The translations under genes and the position numbers were made by a program. A DNA stretch of 41,042 nucleotides from an uncultured Oligoflexia bacterium (GTDB lineage: Bacteria > Bdellovibrionota > Bacteriovoracia > Bacteriovoracales > Bacteriovoracaceae): contig CAKZJW010000109.1 in assembly GCA_937120495.1 (NCBI GenBank), forward strand, positions 1 through 41,042, given 5' to 3'. Of the stretch, positions 1 through 6,958 are shown one piece after another. A model generated the notes under the pieces. The model had not been told where the DNA came from. It saw nothing but the letters and a program-made list of their open reading frames with translations, and ran no database searches. Position 1 is the stretch's first letter. Every line of letters starts with the position of its first letter.

Positions 1-148
1 CAGGAAAAGCAACAGGAAAGCTCAAATCAGATACTCTTTGTAAACTCAAGGTCGGCTCTATCAATTGGCTTATTCGTCCTTGCTTTGTAACCGATAGCAA
101 ATCTGAGCTTACGCACAACACTAATATTAATAAAACATTCTTATACAT
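1..148 (-). CDS. Possible 5' part of an exported protein gene running off the left edge
   Basis: An open frame starts with ATG at 148 on the minus strand and stays open to the window edge (49 codons). It begins MYKNVLLILVLCVSS, which looks like a signal peptide with a basic start and a hydrophobic core. I see no clear Shine-Dalgarno sequence, and a stop codon lies five codons upstream. The opposite strand is also open through this stretch (3-422), so the frame is not decisive. The product is not recognised. The remaining bases to about 408 hold no convincing gene. Confidence 0.3.
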   Translation of the reverse strand, partial: MYKNVLLILVLCVSSDLLSVTKQGRISQLIEPTLSLQRVSDLSFPVAFP

Positions 149-408
149 GAGCAAAATATATTACTTTATTTTAGAAATGAAAAATCTTTCTTTGACGCAT
201 GAAATCATCGGTGGATCGATAGGGACGTATCACTATAAATCCAATGATTTGTTACTCTCGAATATTAACGCCGGACTTTCTCACGTTAATTTGTATCGTC
301 TAAACGTTGATCCAGCACAAAAAATGAAATGGCATATATCGTCATCAGCCAAAACAAGCCTTTTCATTTTCTTTAAGCCTCATAGGAGGGCTAGCTCTTT
401 AACAAGGT

Positions 409-591
409 TTAAAGGCTTGTAACTTTCTGACGGGGTTGAAACTTATTAATTTCTTGGATTTGAAGTTCGCATGATTGATCTGTAGTGCTTACACGAACGT
501 AAATAGCTACACGAGTCTTTTCCTGCACATCGGCATTACAAGACCTTCTAAAAAAAACTAAAAGAGTATTAAATTTTTTTATGATAGCCAT
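409..591 (-). pseudogene. Serine recombinase (resolvase) N-terminal remnant
   Basis: About twenty residues in the middle of this 60-codon frame (roughly 445-513) match the start of resolvase/invertase-family serine recombinases: RVAIYVRVSTTDQSCELQI. This includes the catalytic serine in the RVST motif and the Q-x-x-E-I helix that follows. The match ends abruptly at a stop after KVTSL, so the rest of the catalytic domain, the long helix and the DNA-binding domain are missing. The upstream 25 residues look unrelated and overlap the end of the membrane-protein gene. It lies downstream of the three-gene cassette, while a recombinase C-terminal piece lies upstream at 3062-3460. It cannot be an active enzyme; it marks past recombination. 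Confidence 0.65.
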
Positions 592-1330
592 ACAGCTTTG
601 ATATAAACTCTGATTTGAATGAGGATATTAAGCTTCTTAAATCTTCTCCATCAAAGTTTGCCAAAGTAACTTCAAGCAATGGAGAGAAGCTATCTTGCAA
701 GTCCATAAAAAGGTTATTTAAATCATCTGCTAAATCTGGATGGACAGCTTCAACAATATCAATAAATTTTTTCCTAGCGGTGGTTTTTACATCATTGAAG
801 TTTACATTTGTGTCCGTGATTAGCTTATCATAATCGACAGCTGTAACTCCTGACACTTTACCGACCGAAACTGCAACGATATGCTTTTCTATCATACTTT
901 CTAAATCATCATATATCTTAGACATTGTTTCATGATTACTTTTCAAAACAACGTCTTGATACCAATATGACTCTACATTCCTTTTCAAATCGGTTTTACG
1001 ATCATTCCTACCAACAAGATAGATCCACAGAAGAATAAAAATATTAAATACTTTTAAAATCCAATCAATGACTTTTGAGTAGACACTTTTCGCTTCCCAC
1101 CATCGAATAACACCTGCATCATCCTTCAGGGATAAACGAGTAGAGTTAAATCTAGAGACTACATCAACTTCTTTCATCGAAGCTTGCTCTAATTGCGATT
1201 CTTTATCTTTCAAATTAGCTTTATTCTCAGCTGAGACTTTCGAACTTTTTTTTATAGATTGAGAAGCTGCATTTCCTATAAAAAGGAAAAAGCACAATAA
1301 AGCTATATAATTATTTTTCTTTGAGAACAT
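569..1330 (-). CDS. Membrane protein, third gene of the HATPase/STAS-like cassette
   Basis: The family is not recognised. The frame opens at 1396, but I chose the ATG at 1330 because it starts a good signal peptide (MFSKKNNYIALLCFFLFIG then NAASQS) and has AGAAG just upstream. The alternative ATG is 1363. After a short periplasmic-looking segment comes a transmembrane helix (about residues 87-108, WILKVFNIFILLWIYLV) followed by basic RNDRKTDLKR. A charged, mostly helical C-terminal domain of about 145 residues comes next, probably cytosolic. The start overlaps the STAS-like gene by about 20 bases, which implies translational coupling. In a regulator-plus-effector reading this is the likely membrane effector, but that is inference. 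Confidence 0.7.
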   Translation of the reverse strand: MFSKKNNYIALLCFFLFIGNAASQSIKKSSKVSAENKANLKDKESQLEQASMKEVDVVSRFNSTRLSLKDDAGVIRWWEAKSVYSKVIDWILKVFNIFILLWIYLVGRNDRKTDLKRNVESYWYQDVVLKSNHETMSKIYDDLESMIEKHIVAVSVGKVSGVTAVDYDKLITDTNVNFNDVKTTARKKFIDIVEAVHPDLADDLNNLFMDLQDSFSPLLEVTLANFDGEDLRSLISSFKSEFISKLYGYHKKI

Positions 1331-1643
1331 TAGACTTCTTAAGAGCAAGGACAATTCCTTCATCAACATCTTTATTAATAATTTCTTCGCAATCAAATTT
1401 AAATTTTTCTAAAAATTTTTCACCTGATCCACACTTCCGAACACTTGGCCCAAAAAGCCCTAAAAAGAAAGAAGTATGGATCGATCTAGTTCCAGTAGGA
1501 ACTTTTACTCTCACTTCTTCCACCATATCTTCCTTTTTACCTAAAAAGATACTTTCTCTTACTTTTTCTCCCCTAGGCCTTCCAGAAAAGAACTTAACTT
1601 CTTTACTTTTATGGTTAGCTAAATCTAAATCAAACACATTCAT
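1311..1643 (-). CDS. STAS-like (DUF4325-type) domain protein
   Basis: A 110-residue single-domain protein. The GRPRGEKVRE block (residues 21-30) followed by a strand, then IHTSFFLGLFG (55-65) and a helical tail, resembles the STAS-like DUF4325 family. Members often sit beside histidine-kinase-type ATPases, as anti-sigma antagonists pair with kinases. Here it overlaps the preceding HATPase gene by 14 bases and the following membrane-protein gene by about 20. The pair could act as a switch in which the ATPase phosphorylates or binds the STAS-like protein, though no canonical phospho-serine context is obvious. Family recognition is from motif memory; the function in this locus is inferred. Confidence 0.68.
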   Translation of the reverse strand: MNVFDLDLANHKSKEVKFFSGRPRGEKVRESIFLGKKEDMVEEVRVKVPTGTRSIHTSFFLGLFGPSVRKCGSGEKFLEKFKFDCEEIINKDVDEGIVLALKKSNVLKEK

Positions 1644-2988
1644 TTCTTTTTCCTATATATGTTTCGAGGAACTTTCTTTCAATAAAGAACTTCATACTTA
1701 TAACTGTTCCCGGAAAATGACCATTTAATTTTTTAACGCATTTTTTATCAGGCTTACTCTGCAGTGAGTTATCATTATTAAATGCAATAATTCCTCGTTT
1801 CTCACCGTTATAGTCTTCTAATTTCATCTGATATTTTGTATCAAAACGAATATGAGCAGAACCTGAGAGCAAACTCATCTCTGGAGCATAACCTTCTTCT
1901 GAAGTGCCTCCAAGTTTCTGAAAGAACTGTATCATTTTAGCTGTGCCATTACCTCTATCTACACCTTTCTCCGTACCTCTAAAACGAGTTACTCCCTCCT
2001 GAAGACTATATAACGTCCACAGTGTCTCTTCATCCCAGTCTGGACCAAAGAAGCCATTTTTTATGTGATCGTTAGATAATTGCTGTAAATCACTTTTTAG
2101 CTCTGAATCAACATCATCTCTCAGAAAAGTTTCATGAATAGTTGAGCCAAAGTTAAAAATTGCCAAATTCACTTCATTACGTCCTGACTCTCTTCTAAGG
2201 TAACCAATAATAAACCATTTCCCATGGCCTGAGTGTTCTTCGGCATTAGTTAGTATCTCACCTATCATGATACTTAAGTTTCTAGCACCGTTAGTTGTTA
2301 GACTAAACCCACTTTCACAAAGGCAAGCATCATAATAATCAGTTAATTCCTGTGCTGCTAATTCATAATTCGAGCTTTTTGTTGCTGATACTTTTTCATG
2401 TCCACCACTCATAAGATCAAATAAAACGTATTTTTCTTTAGCTTCATTTTTAAGCTTTGCACCAATATTAAGACTATTAGGTAAGCCACTTGCTATAAAT
2501 ATCTCCTTAACCGTTTCATCCTTTGGGTAAAATCCACCTAAGCCATACTTAACTTTTCTTCTTTTCCATCCGTTTCTTAATTCAATAGTTATAACATCTA
2601 AGACAGCACTCGCACCTAGATCTATTTTTGTACATTTTGAGTGATCAAACTGAATCCCCCTTATTGTATCCGTAGAGCAAAGCAGTACTAGCTCATACAA
2701 AGATTGTAAAACTTCTTCTGGGTGAGTAATAAATGAAAAGTTGGTAGGTATCTTCAGGGCACCTGACTCATCAAAAGTATACTTCTTTAAGTAGTTTAAA
2801 AAGGACTCTTTTCCTTTTAGTCTTAACAAGCACTCTTGAACAATAGAGGAATGTGTCCAGCTCGTACGTTCCAAGTAAGACCTTCTTCTTCTTCCTCTCC
2901 TTCTTCTAATATCTTTTTTCAGTCTTCGAAGTCTAGATCTTGCTAATCTTAAGACGCGAAGCCGTTTATTTCTTGTAAGTTTTTTCAT
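1630..2988 (-). CDS. HATPase (GHKL) domain protein with Arg-rich N terminus, cassette first gene
   Basis: This 452-residue protein has a Bergerat-fold ATPase in its C-terminal half. The N box is GEILTNAEEHS (E244, N248), a G1-like NFG turn lies at 279-281 where many kinases have DxG, and RGNGTA at 345-350 fits the lid/G2 region. Residues 110-170 (IQFDHSKCTKIDLGASA, then a segment ending ASGLPNSL) look like the non-kinase sensory half seen in STAS-associated ATPases. There is no HisKA-type phospho-accepting histidine. The first 37 residues are extremely Arg/Lys-rich, suggesting nucleic-acid or membrane contact. The ATG has AAAGG nearby. It heads a coupled operon with the STAS-like and membrane proteins. 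Confidence 0.75.
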   Translation of the reverse strand: MKKLTRNKRLRVLRLARSRLRRLKKDIRRRRGRRRRSYLERTSWTHSSIVQECLLRLKGKESFLNYLKKYTFDESGALKIPTNFSFITHPEEVLQSLYELVLLCSTDTIRGIQFDHSKCTKIDLGASAVLDVITIELRNGWKRRKVKYGLGGFYPKDETVKEIFIASGLPNSLNIGAKLKNEAKEKYVLFDLMSGGHEKVSATKSSNYELAAQELTDYYDACLCESGFSLTTNGARNLSIMIGEILTNAEEHSGHGKWFIIGYLRRESGRNEVNLAIFNFGSTIHETFLRDDVDSELKSDLQQLSNDHIKNGFFGPDWDEETLWTLYSLQEGVTRFRGTEKGVDRGNGTAKMIQFFQKLGGTSEEGYAPEMSLLSGSAHIRFDTKYQMKLEDYNGEKRGIIAFNNDNSLQSKPDKKCVKKLNGHFPGTVISMKFFIERKFLETYIGKRNECV

Positions 2989-3061
2989 TGAACCTTTGTT
3001 ATCATCTAGAGTTTAAAGCGTCTATCCCGATCCAATTTGTCTTTTAAGTAACTTTATTTCC

Positions 3062-3460
3062 TCATATTATTCGCCTCACCATCTCTGGGTGCCACTTCAT
3101 CCCTTTGTTCTTAGTCGGAACCTTCATCTGATTCAAATACCTAGCAATCCCTCTAAGACTCAGCCCTTCAGCTTTCATCTGCCTAACAATATCGACTGTC
3201 CTTTGCTCAGCTTTGTGCTCAACTGAGCTCAAGGCTTTACGCTCAACACCGAACTTTAACTGAGATGGGCTTCCATGATGCTGGTCCTTATCTCTAAGAA
3301 ATATGTTACTTTTAATTAATGCTGACCAAATCGACTCTTTGGAGGACAAGTTTAGGAATAAGTTGTCTGTAGCCCGCCGTACAATATTGAACTCAAGCTT
3401 CCTATCTAAGATTTCACCATTTCGCGCCACTACATCACTGATTTCCCAATCATTTTTCAA
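3062..3460 (-). CDS. Serine-recombinase C-terminal-like protein (probable remnant)
   Basis: The last 65 residues match the part of serine recombinases that follows the catalytic domain. The segment KAEGLSLRGIARYLNQMKVP, a helix-turn-helix, is followed by a KGMKWHPEMVRRII ending, the usual W-H-P-x-x-V-x-R-I-L signature. The catalytic N-terminal domain with the active serine is absent, and the first 65 residues are unrecognised. The protein is 132 residues, against 200 or more for the family. It is either a decayed recombinase or a standalone DNA-binding protein. It lies immediately upstream of the HATPase cassette; an N-terminal recombinase piece lies on the far side. Confidence 0.6.
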   Translation of the reverse strand: MKNDWEISDVVARNGEILDRKLEFNIVRRATDNLFLNLSSKESIWSALIKSNIFLRDKDQHHGSPSQLKFGVERKALSSVEHKAEQRTVDIVRQMKAEGLSLRGIARYLNQMKVPTKNKGMKWHPEMVRRII

Positions 3461-3478
3461 ATAATTAAGTATCGTTGA

Positions 3479-4243
3479 TTACTCATTATCAATTCGCAGC
3501 ATAAGGTTTCTTGTACAATCTGAACATTGACCCATATTATCTAAATGTGCTGTAAAGTTACCGCAACCTGGGCAATTTTGAATATCGAAACTACCTTCAC
3601 ACATGGTACAGTAGCCTCCTGAGTGAGCACAAGCCATTGTCTCTGTTCCACATTCTGGACACTCAGCAAGGTTTTTAGGATCGCAAAGATCGTCTTTAGT
3701 TTTAGGAGTGACCATATCTTCTGCCTGCTTAGTTGCACGCAAGTATCTTTTCTCAAAAGAGTCTACAATCTCCTCAATGGGGTAATATAGCTCGCTTTGA
3801 ATTTCATCCTTCAATCTTGTATCTAAGTGATTCTCAAGGAAATTCCCAATAAATTGAAGAGACAAACCCAATATGTTTTCATCCTCAATTTCATTAGGAA
3901 TAAATTTATGGTGCGTAATAAAGTTTCTTTTATTTTTTAATGCCCTTACTGCTTTTAATTCCTCGTTAGACAAATTAATACCAATTGATCTAAACCTCTT
4001 CAGACATTCATCAAACCCAATAGTGACAGAGTTCTCTTTTACAAATAGCTTATTTGCAACTCTATATATCAATATAGGATCTTCTCTAAAAAGCCTTTCT
4101 TTCAATAACAGCTCAATTGAGTGGAAAATATTTAAAATGGCATGTTTATGAGCCATCTGATCTTTGTACTCTTGATAGAAGAAGATCCCCACAGCAAGAG
4201 AGTCAATTGCATTTTCAAATAGACCATATTCATTCGATTTCAT
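3479..4243 (-). CDS. HEPN-domain protein with C-terminal zinc ribbons
   Basis: The N-terminal helical half contains KNKRNFITHH, matching the HEPN ribonuclease motif R-N-x3-H (R106, H111 from the chosen start). An upstream polar helix (NIFHSIELLLKERL) also fits the fold. The C-terminal 75 residues carry four CxxC knuckles (CPEC, CTMC, CPGC, CSDC, near 195, 212, 224 and 240), enough for two zinc ribbons. I chose ATG 4243 with AGAGA upstream rather than the TTG at 4270. HEPN proteins are commonly RNA-cleaving toxins or defence effectors, and zinc ribbons could recruit nucleic acid. No antitoxin partner overlaps it, and the gene stands between recombinase and toxin genes. Confidence 0.7.
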   Translation of the reverse strand: MKSNEYGLFENAIDSLAVGIFFYQEYKDQMAHKHAILNIFHSIELLLKERLFREDPILIYRVANKLFVKENSVTIGFDECLKRFRSIGINLSNEELKAVRALKNKRNFITHHKFIPNEIEDENILGLSLQFIGNFLENHLDTRLKDEIQSELYYPIEEIVDSFEKRYLRATKQAEDMVTPKTKDDLCDPKNLAECPECGTETMACAHSGGYCTMCEGSFDIQNCPGCGNFTAHLDNMGQCSDCTRNLMLRIDNE

Positions 4244-4430
4244 ACCGTCTCTTCGGAATATCAGCTCCAAACCTCAACTAAGATTTTTCATAAATCAAAG
4301 TGTATAGCCGTATTTAATTATTCAGATTGGATACCAGAAATTGAAAAATCATAAATTTTATAATGGCTGATTCCTTGAACATGAAACGATACCCTGCTCC
4401 CCCCTCCATAAAAATACAGGTCTCTTACAT

Positions 4431-4739
4431 TTACGCTTTTGCCCCCAATTCAAAGTTAGGAATTAGTTTAAGAGCAAGTCTATATAATTTATCATTCGTA
4501 TATCTATCAATATGATAATTGATGATTTTACTAACGTCAGTCTTGCCTATTTCTAATTTCTCAGCAAGTTCATCTAAAGTCACTCCTTTAGACTCTTTAA
4601 AAATAAGTATTTCTCGACAGAGTTTATACTTTAGTTTATCAATTGCATCTGCATCTTCAGGAAGAGGCCTTGCTGCATCTACTTTTTCTGCAATATCCAT
4701 AAATTTCTTTAATTCGTTCTTCTGATGGCCAATTTGCAC
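4431..4739 (-). CDS. XRE-family helix-turn-helix regulator
   Basis: A 102-residue protein. After a helical N terminus, residues 50-90 form an XRE/Cro-type helix-turn-helix (VTLDELAEKLEIGKTDVSKI then INYHIDRYTNDKLYRLA), similar to HigA-like antitoxins. The start is a GTG at 4739 with a weak ribosome-binding site. It lies 11 bases downstream of the hepT stop, so it is probably co-transcribed with the HTH-MNT/HepT pair. No RelE/HigB-like toxin adjoins it. It may be an extra regulator of that module or an orphan antitoxin. Confidence 0.72.
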   Translation of the reverse strand: MQIGHQKNELKKFMDIAEKVDAARPLPEDADAIDKLKYKLCREILIFKESKGVTLDELAEKLEIGKTDVSKIINYHIDRYTNDKLYRLALKLIPNFELGAKA

Positions 4740-4750
4740 TCAGACTTTAC

Positions 4751-5128
4751 TTAGTTAACTCCATATCTTTTTGCAAGAATACTTTTTAATCCCTCTTTTA
4801 AATCATCGATATCTTTTTCCAATATATCCCAAACCCTTTCCGATTCTAACCAAGTATAATCGTGATCAATTCTATTTCTTAATCCCTTAAGAGTTTTCCA
4901 CTTAACCACAGATGGAAATGTTTCAAGAATTCTATCTGGAGATTTTTCAATTTTTGATACATTTTCTCCAAGTTGAGATAACTGCATACAAATTGCATCA
5001 TAATCTTGTTCTTGAGCTGAGAAGATTTCAAAAGTAAGACCTTCTTTGTATTTTTCTATTTTCTCTATATGCTCTAACATTCGCTCTAGATATATTTGAG
5101 CCGACTTATATTCTTTCTTTGATTTCAA
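4751..5128 (-). CDS. hepT: HepT-like HEPN toxin (DUF86)
   Basis: A 125-residue all-helical protein with the HepT signature LRNRIDHDY: R84-x4-H89-x-Y91, the ribonuclease motif plus the tyrosine that MntA-type partners modify with AMP in characterised systems. Its length is typical. It overlaps the upstream HTH-MNT gene by 23 bases in another frame. The start is TTG at 5128, supported by a strong AGGAAG five bases upstream; no ATG occurs before residue 17. Expected role: RNA-cleaving toxin held in check by the neighbouring nucleotidyltransferase. The motif is intact, so the protein is probably active. Confidence 0.85.
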   Translation of the reverse strand: MKSKKEYKSAQIYLERMLEHIEKIEKYKEGLTFEIFSAQEQDYDAICMQLSQLGENVSKIEKSPDRILETFPSVVKWKTLKGLRNRIDHDYTWLESERVWDILEKDIDDLKEGLKSILAKRYGVN

Positions 5129-5663
5129 TTCTACTTCCTAAGATTTCTTCTCTAAATTCATTTATAAGATTCTCCTTGATTGTTAAATCAACTTCTACTC
5201 CCTTAAAAAGAGTCTCAAGAATCAACTTTATTTCTTCTTCTTCTTCAAACTTTAACACTCTACCAGTACTAATTAATACATCGATATCAGAACTTTCCGA
5301 TTCAGTTCCTTTAGCATAACTTCCAAATAGAAACATTTCCTTAATTTTATACTTTATCTTGAAAATAGGAAGAACTCTCTCAAGAACTTCAACAATATCT
5401 TCTTTTAATAAAACCTTAGTTTCTTTTTTAATTGGTTTAGTAACTATTTCCATTGGCGCTAACTCAAGGCCAAAGAAATTCAAAACATAATTTAATTTTT
5501 GAAAAGAAATATTTAAATCTCCCTGCTCTATCTTGCGAAGAGTTTTAAGGCCTATCCCAATATTCTTAGCAAACTCTACTTGTTTTAATCCAAGTTTTAA
5601 TCTTTCCTTTTTAACTACACTAGAAAGATATGGGAGATGAATGTTTCCGATTGCTATATCCAT
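5106..5663 (-). CDS. mntA: HTH-MntA fusion: XRE domain joined to minimal nucleotidyltransferase antitoxin
   Basis: Numbering is from ATG 5663. Residues 14-65 are an XRE-type helix-turn-helix (LGLKQVEFAKNIGIGLKTLR). Residues 105-185 are a minimal nucleotidyltransferase with FGSYAKGT (GSY at 114-116), the metal-binding SDIDVL (D126, D128) and a third Asp in EVDLTI (D159). In characterised MntA-HepT pairs this enzyme adds AMP to the toxin tyrosine. The fused HTH suggests it also autoregulates the operon; separate MntA proteins usually lack it. An upstream GTG at 5681 is in frame but lies before the predicted -10 box, so I prefer the ATG. Confidence 0.83.
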   Translation of the reverse strand: MDIAIGNIHLPYLSSVVKKERLKLGLKQVEFAKNIGIGLKTLRKIEQGDLNISFQKLNYVLNFFGLELAPMEIVTKPIKKETKVLLKEDIVEVLERVLPIFKIKYKIKEMFLFGSYAKGTESESSDIDVLISTGRVLKFEEEEEIKLILETLFKGVEVDLTIKENLINEFREEILGSRIEIKERI

Positions 5664-5671
5664 AGAGGTAT

Positions 5672-5699
5672 AGTATAACACACAAGCGCTATATCACAA
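5672..5699 (-). promoter_or_regulatory. Candidate sigma-70 promoter of the mntA-hepT operon
   Basis: Read on the minus strand, TTGTGA (5699-5694) and TATACT (5677-5672) are separated by 16 bases and match the -35 and -10 hexamers at 4 of 6 and 5 of 6 positions. The predicted transcription start falls two or three bases before ATG 5663, giving an almost leaderless message. This supports the ATG start. Visual match only. Confidence 0.4.
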
Positions 5700-6241
5700 A
5701 GGATATAATACTCAATGCCTTTTGTATAAGAGGTATTTTTAACCATCTAATGAATTAAATTTCAACAACTTAAGTGTTCAAATATATCGAAGTTATCTCT
5801 CTTTAATTATAAGGGGTCATTTTATAACAATCACACTTGATTATTTGTATCTTTTTTAGAACGCCATTAAGATACGTCGCAACCTACCTGATTCTTACCT
5901 ACTCTCAGACCTTGTTGCCAATCTGTTGCCAATGACGAGTAGAAAACGTGAAAAATGATGAAACAACATGAGATAAAAATGTCGGTAAGTTTCTGATTTT
6001 ACTGTAAGTTAACGTTATTATTAATTAATAAAAGTACTATGGAACAACCCTGCTGGTTGCGCCATTAAATTTATAATTAAAAATAAGCTCTGTTTTTACA
6101 GGGCTTTTTTTATGCGTAAAAACCTTGTTACCAATTGTTGCCAAATTTATTCTAAGTCATTCATTATTTTTTCTATTAATGAAACAGCTTTTATATTTAA
6201 AGAATTAGGTGCTGGAATTGGTGGGATTTTCTCTAAAATAA
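5700..6241. other. Gene-poor stretch with imperfect direct repeats at the accessory-region edge
   Basis: No convincing reading frame. Two related 24-base blocks beginning ACCTTGTT, each with two GTT[G/A]CCAA units, occur at 5910-5932 and 6122-6145, about 212 bases apart in the same orientation. A 9-base repeat CGCCATTAA occurs near 5863 and 6059. A short hairpin (CAACC/GGTTG, 6045-6059) precedes a terminator at 6086. The stretch separates the defence-like genes from the exported-protein genes and may be a recombination scar or attachment site, but no integrase adjoins it. Confidence 0.4.
6086..6111 (+). terminator. Rho-independent terminator
   Basis: A 7-base stem AGCTCTG / CAGGGCT (one G-U pair) encloses a 6-base loop and is followed by a run of seven T. 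No plus-strand gene precedes it, so it may end a small RNA or an untranslated remnant. The A-rich left flank (TTAAAAATA) would give only a weak signal for minus-strand transcription arriving from 6242. Confidence 0.6.
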
Positions 6242-6925
6242 TTAGCGATGATAACCATAGTCCTTTTGAGTATTAAACTTATATGAAAAGAGCTCTTTAT
6301 TATCTTTTAAAATTCTTAAAAAAACTTCTCCAGTCATCTCATTCGGATTCTTTAGCAGCTCATCTAAATAATATTCGACAATCAATCTATTTTGATCTTT
6401 TTTAACGATTAGAGTATCGTCAACAACTCTTTCAGTATATTTGACAAATTTTGATTCCCTACAAGGCTTTTCATCTGGATCTTTTGTTAAACAATTATAA
6501 TATTCAGCTTTAACCTTATATAATATTTTATACTCTCCCGCTTTTATCGCTATATTATCTATTATCATTCTAATCAGATTCTTTCTTGAAAAACTAAAGT
6601 ACTTCGTATTTTTTCGAACATAACAATAGTTCTTAGCTCTATTACTCAATTTATTAATAGACTCAATTTCTTTTTTCCTTTTTACATGCTTATCATATTC
6701 TTCCTCTAGTCTTTTTAACTCTATTGGGTCCGTAAACTTCTTATTTTTTTCTTCTCCAATAGCTTCTTTGAGATACTTAACATCTGTCATTGACTCTTCA
6801 CTAGTGAAATGCTGAAAAAGCTTCGCAATTTGAGGATCTCCTTTACACTTAGGAGCAAAATAAGCTGTTTGCGCTGATGCTCCAAAAGAAAACACTGCAA
6901 TAGATGTAATAATAAAATTCTTCAT
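6242..6925 (-). CDS. Exported protein of the CKGD family (paralogue 1)
   Basis: Function unknown. A signal peptide (MKNFIITSIAVFSFGASA) is followed within ten residues by CKGDPQIAKL, the CKGD-x-Q-x-A signature shared with the proteins at 6959 and 8790 and the fragment at 8580. The middle is a charged coiled-coil-like segment (EEEYDKHVKRKKEIESI). The C-terminal half alternates strands and holds two further cysteines, fitting a small extracytoplasmic beta domain. The start has AAGG upstream. It lies 33 bases downstream of the next paralogue and is likely in one operon with it. Confidence 0.7.
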   Translation of the reverse strand: MKNFIITSIAVFSFGASAQTAYFAPKCKGDPQIAKLFQHFTSEESMTDVKYLKEAIGEEKNKKFTDPIELKRLEEEYDKHVKRKKEIESINKLSNRAKNYCYVRKNTKYFSFSRKNLIRMIIDNIAIKAGEYKILYKVKAEYYNCLTKDPDEKPCRESKFVKYTERVVDDTLIVKKDQNRLIVEYYLDELLKNPNEMTGEVFLRILKDNKELFSYKFNTQKDYGYHR

Positions 6926-6958
6926 AAACGCCTTCTTTCAAAAATACGTTTTAGTTTT

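Noticed and set aside
147..422. 91-codon plus-strand frame at the left end
   Set aside because: No signal, family motif or ribosome-binding site; the opposite strand holds a better signal-peptide start and the frame simply continues from the window edge.
1321..1728. 135-codon plus-strand frame
   Set aside because: Lies antisense to the STAS-like and HATPase genes, Ser/Leu-rich shadow composition, no start signal.
3541..3756. Minus-strand frame within the zinc-ribbon region
   Set aside because: Different frame of the HEPN/zinc-ribbon gene; the zinc-ribbon frame has the CxxC pattern and is the real one.
6041..6063. tRNA-like 3' end (GGTTGCGCCA)
   Set aside because: The loop is 5 rather than 7 bases, there is no TTC-type T loop, and no acceptor, D or anticodon arms can be folded upstream.
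6151..6241. Open frame ending IEKIMNDLE downstream of the 227-residue gene
   Set aside because: Only about 30 codons beyond the gene end in another frame, without a start or recognised motif; no evidence of a frameshifted extension.
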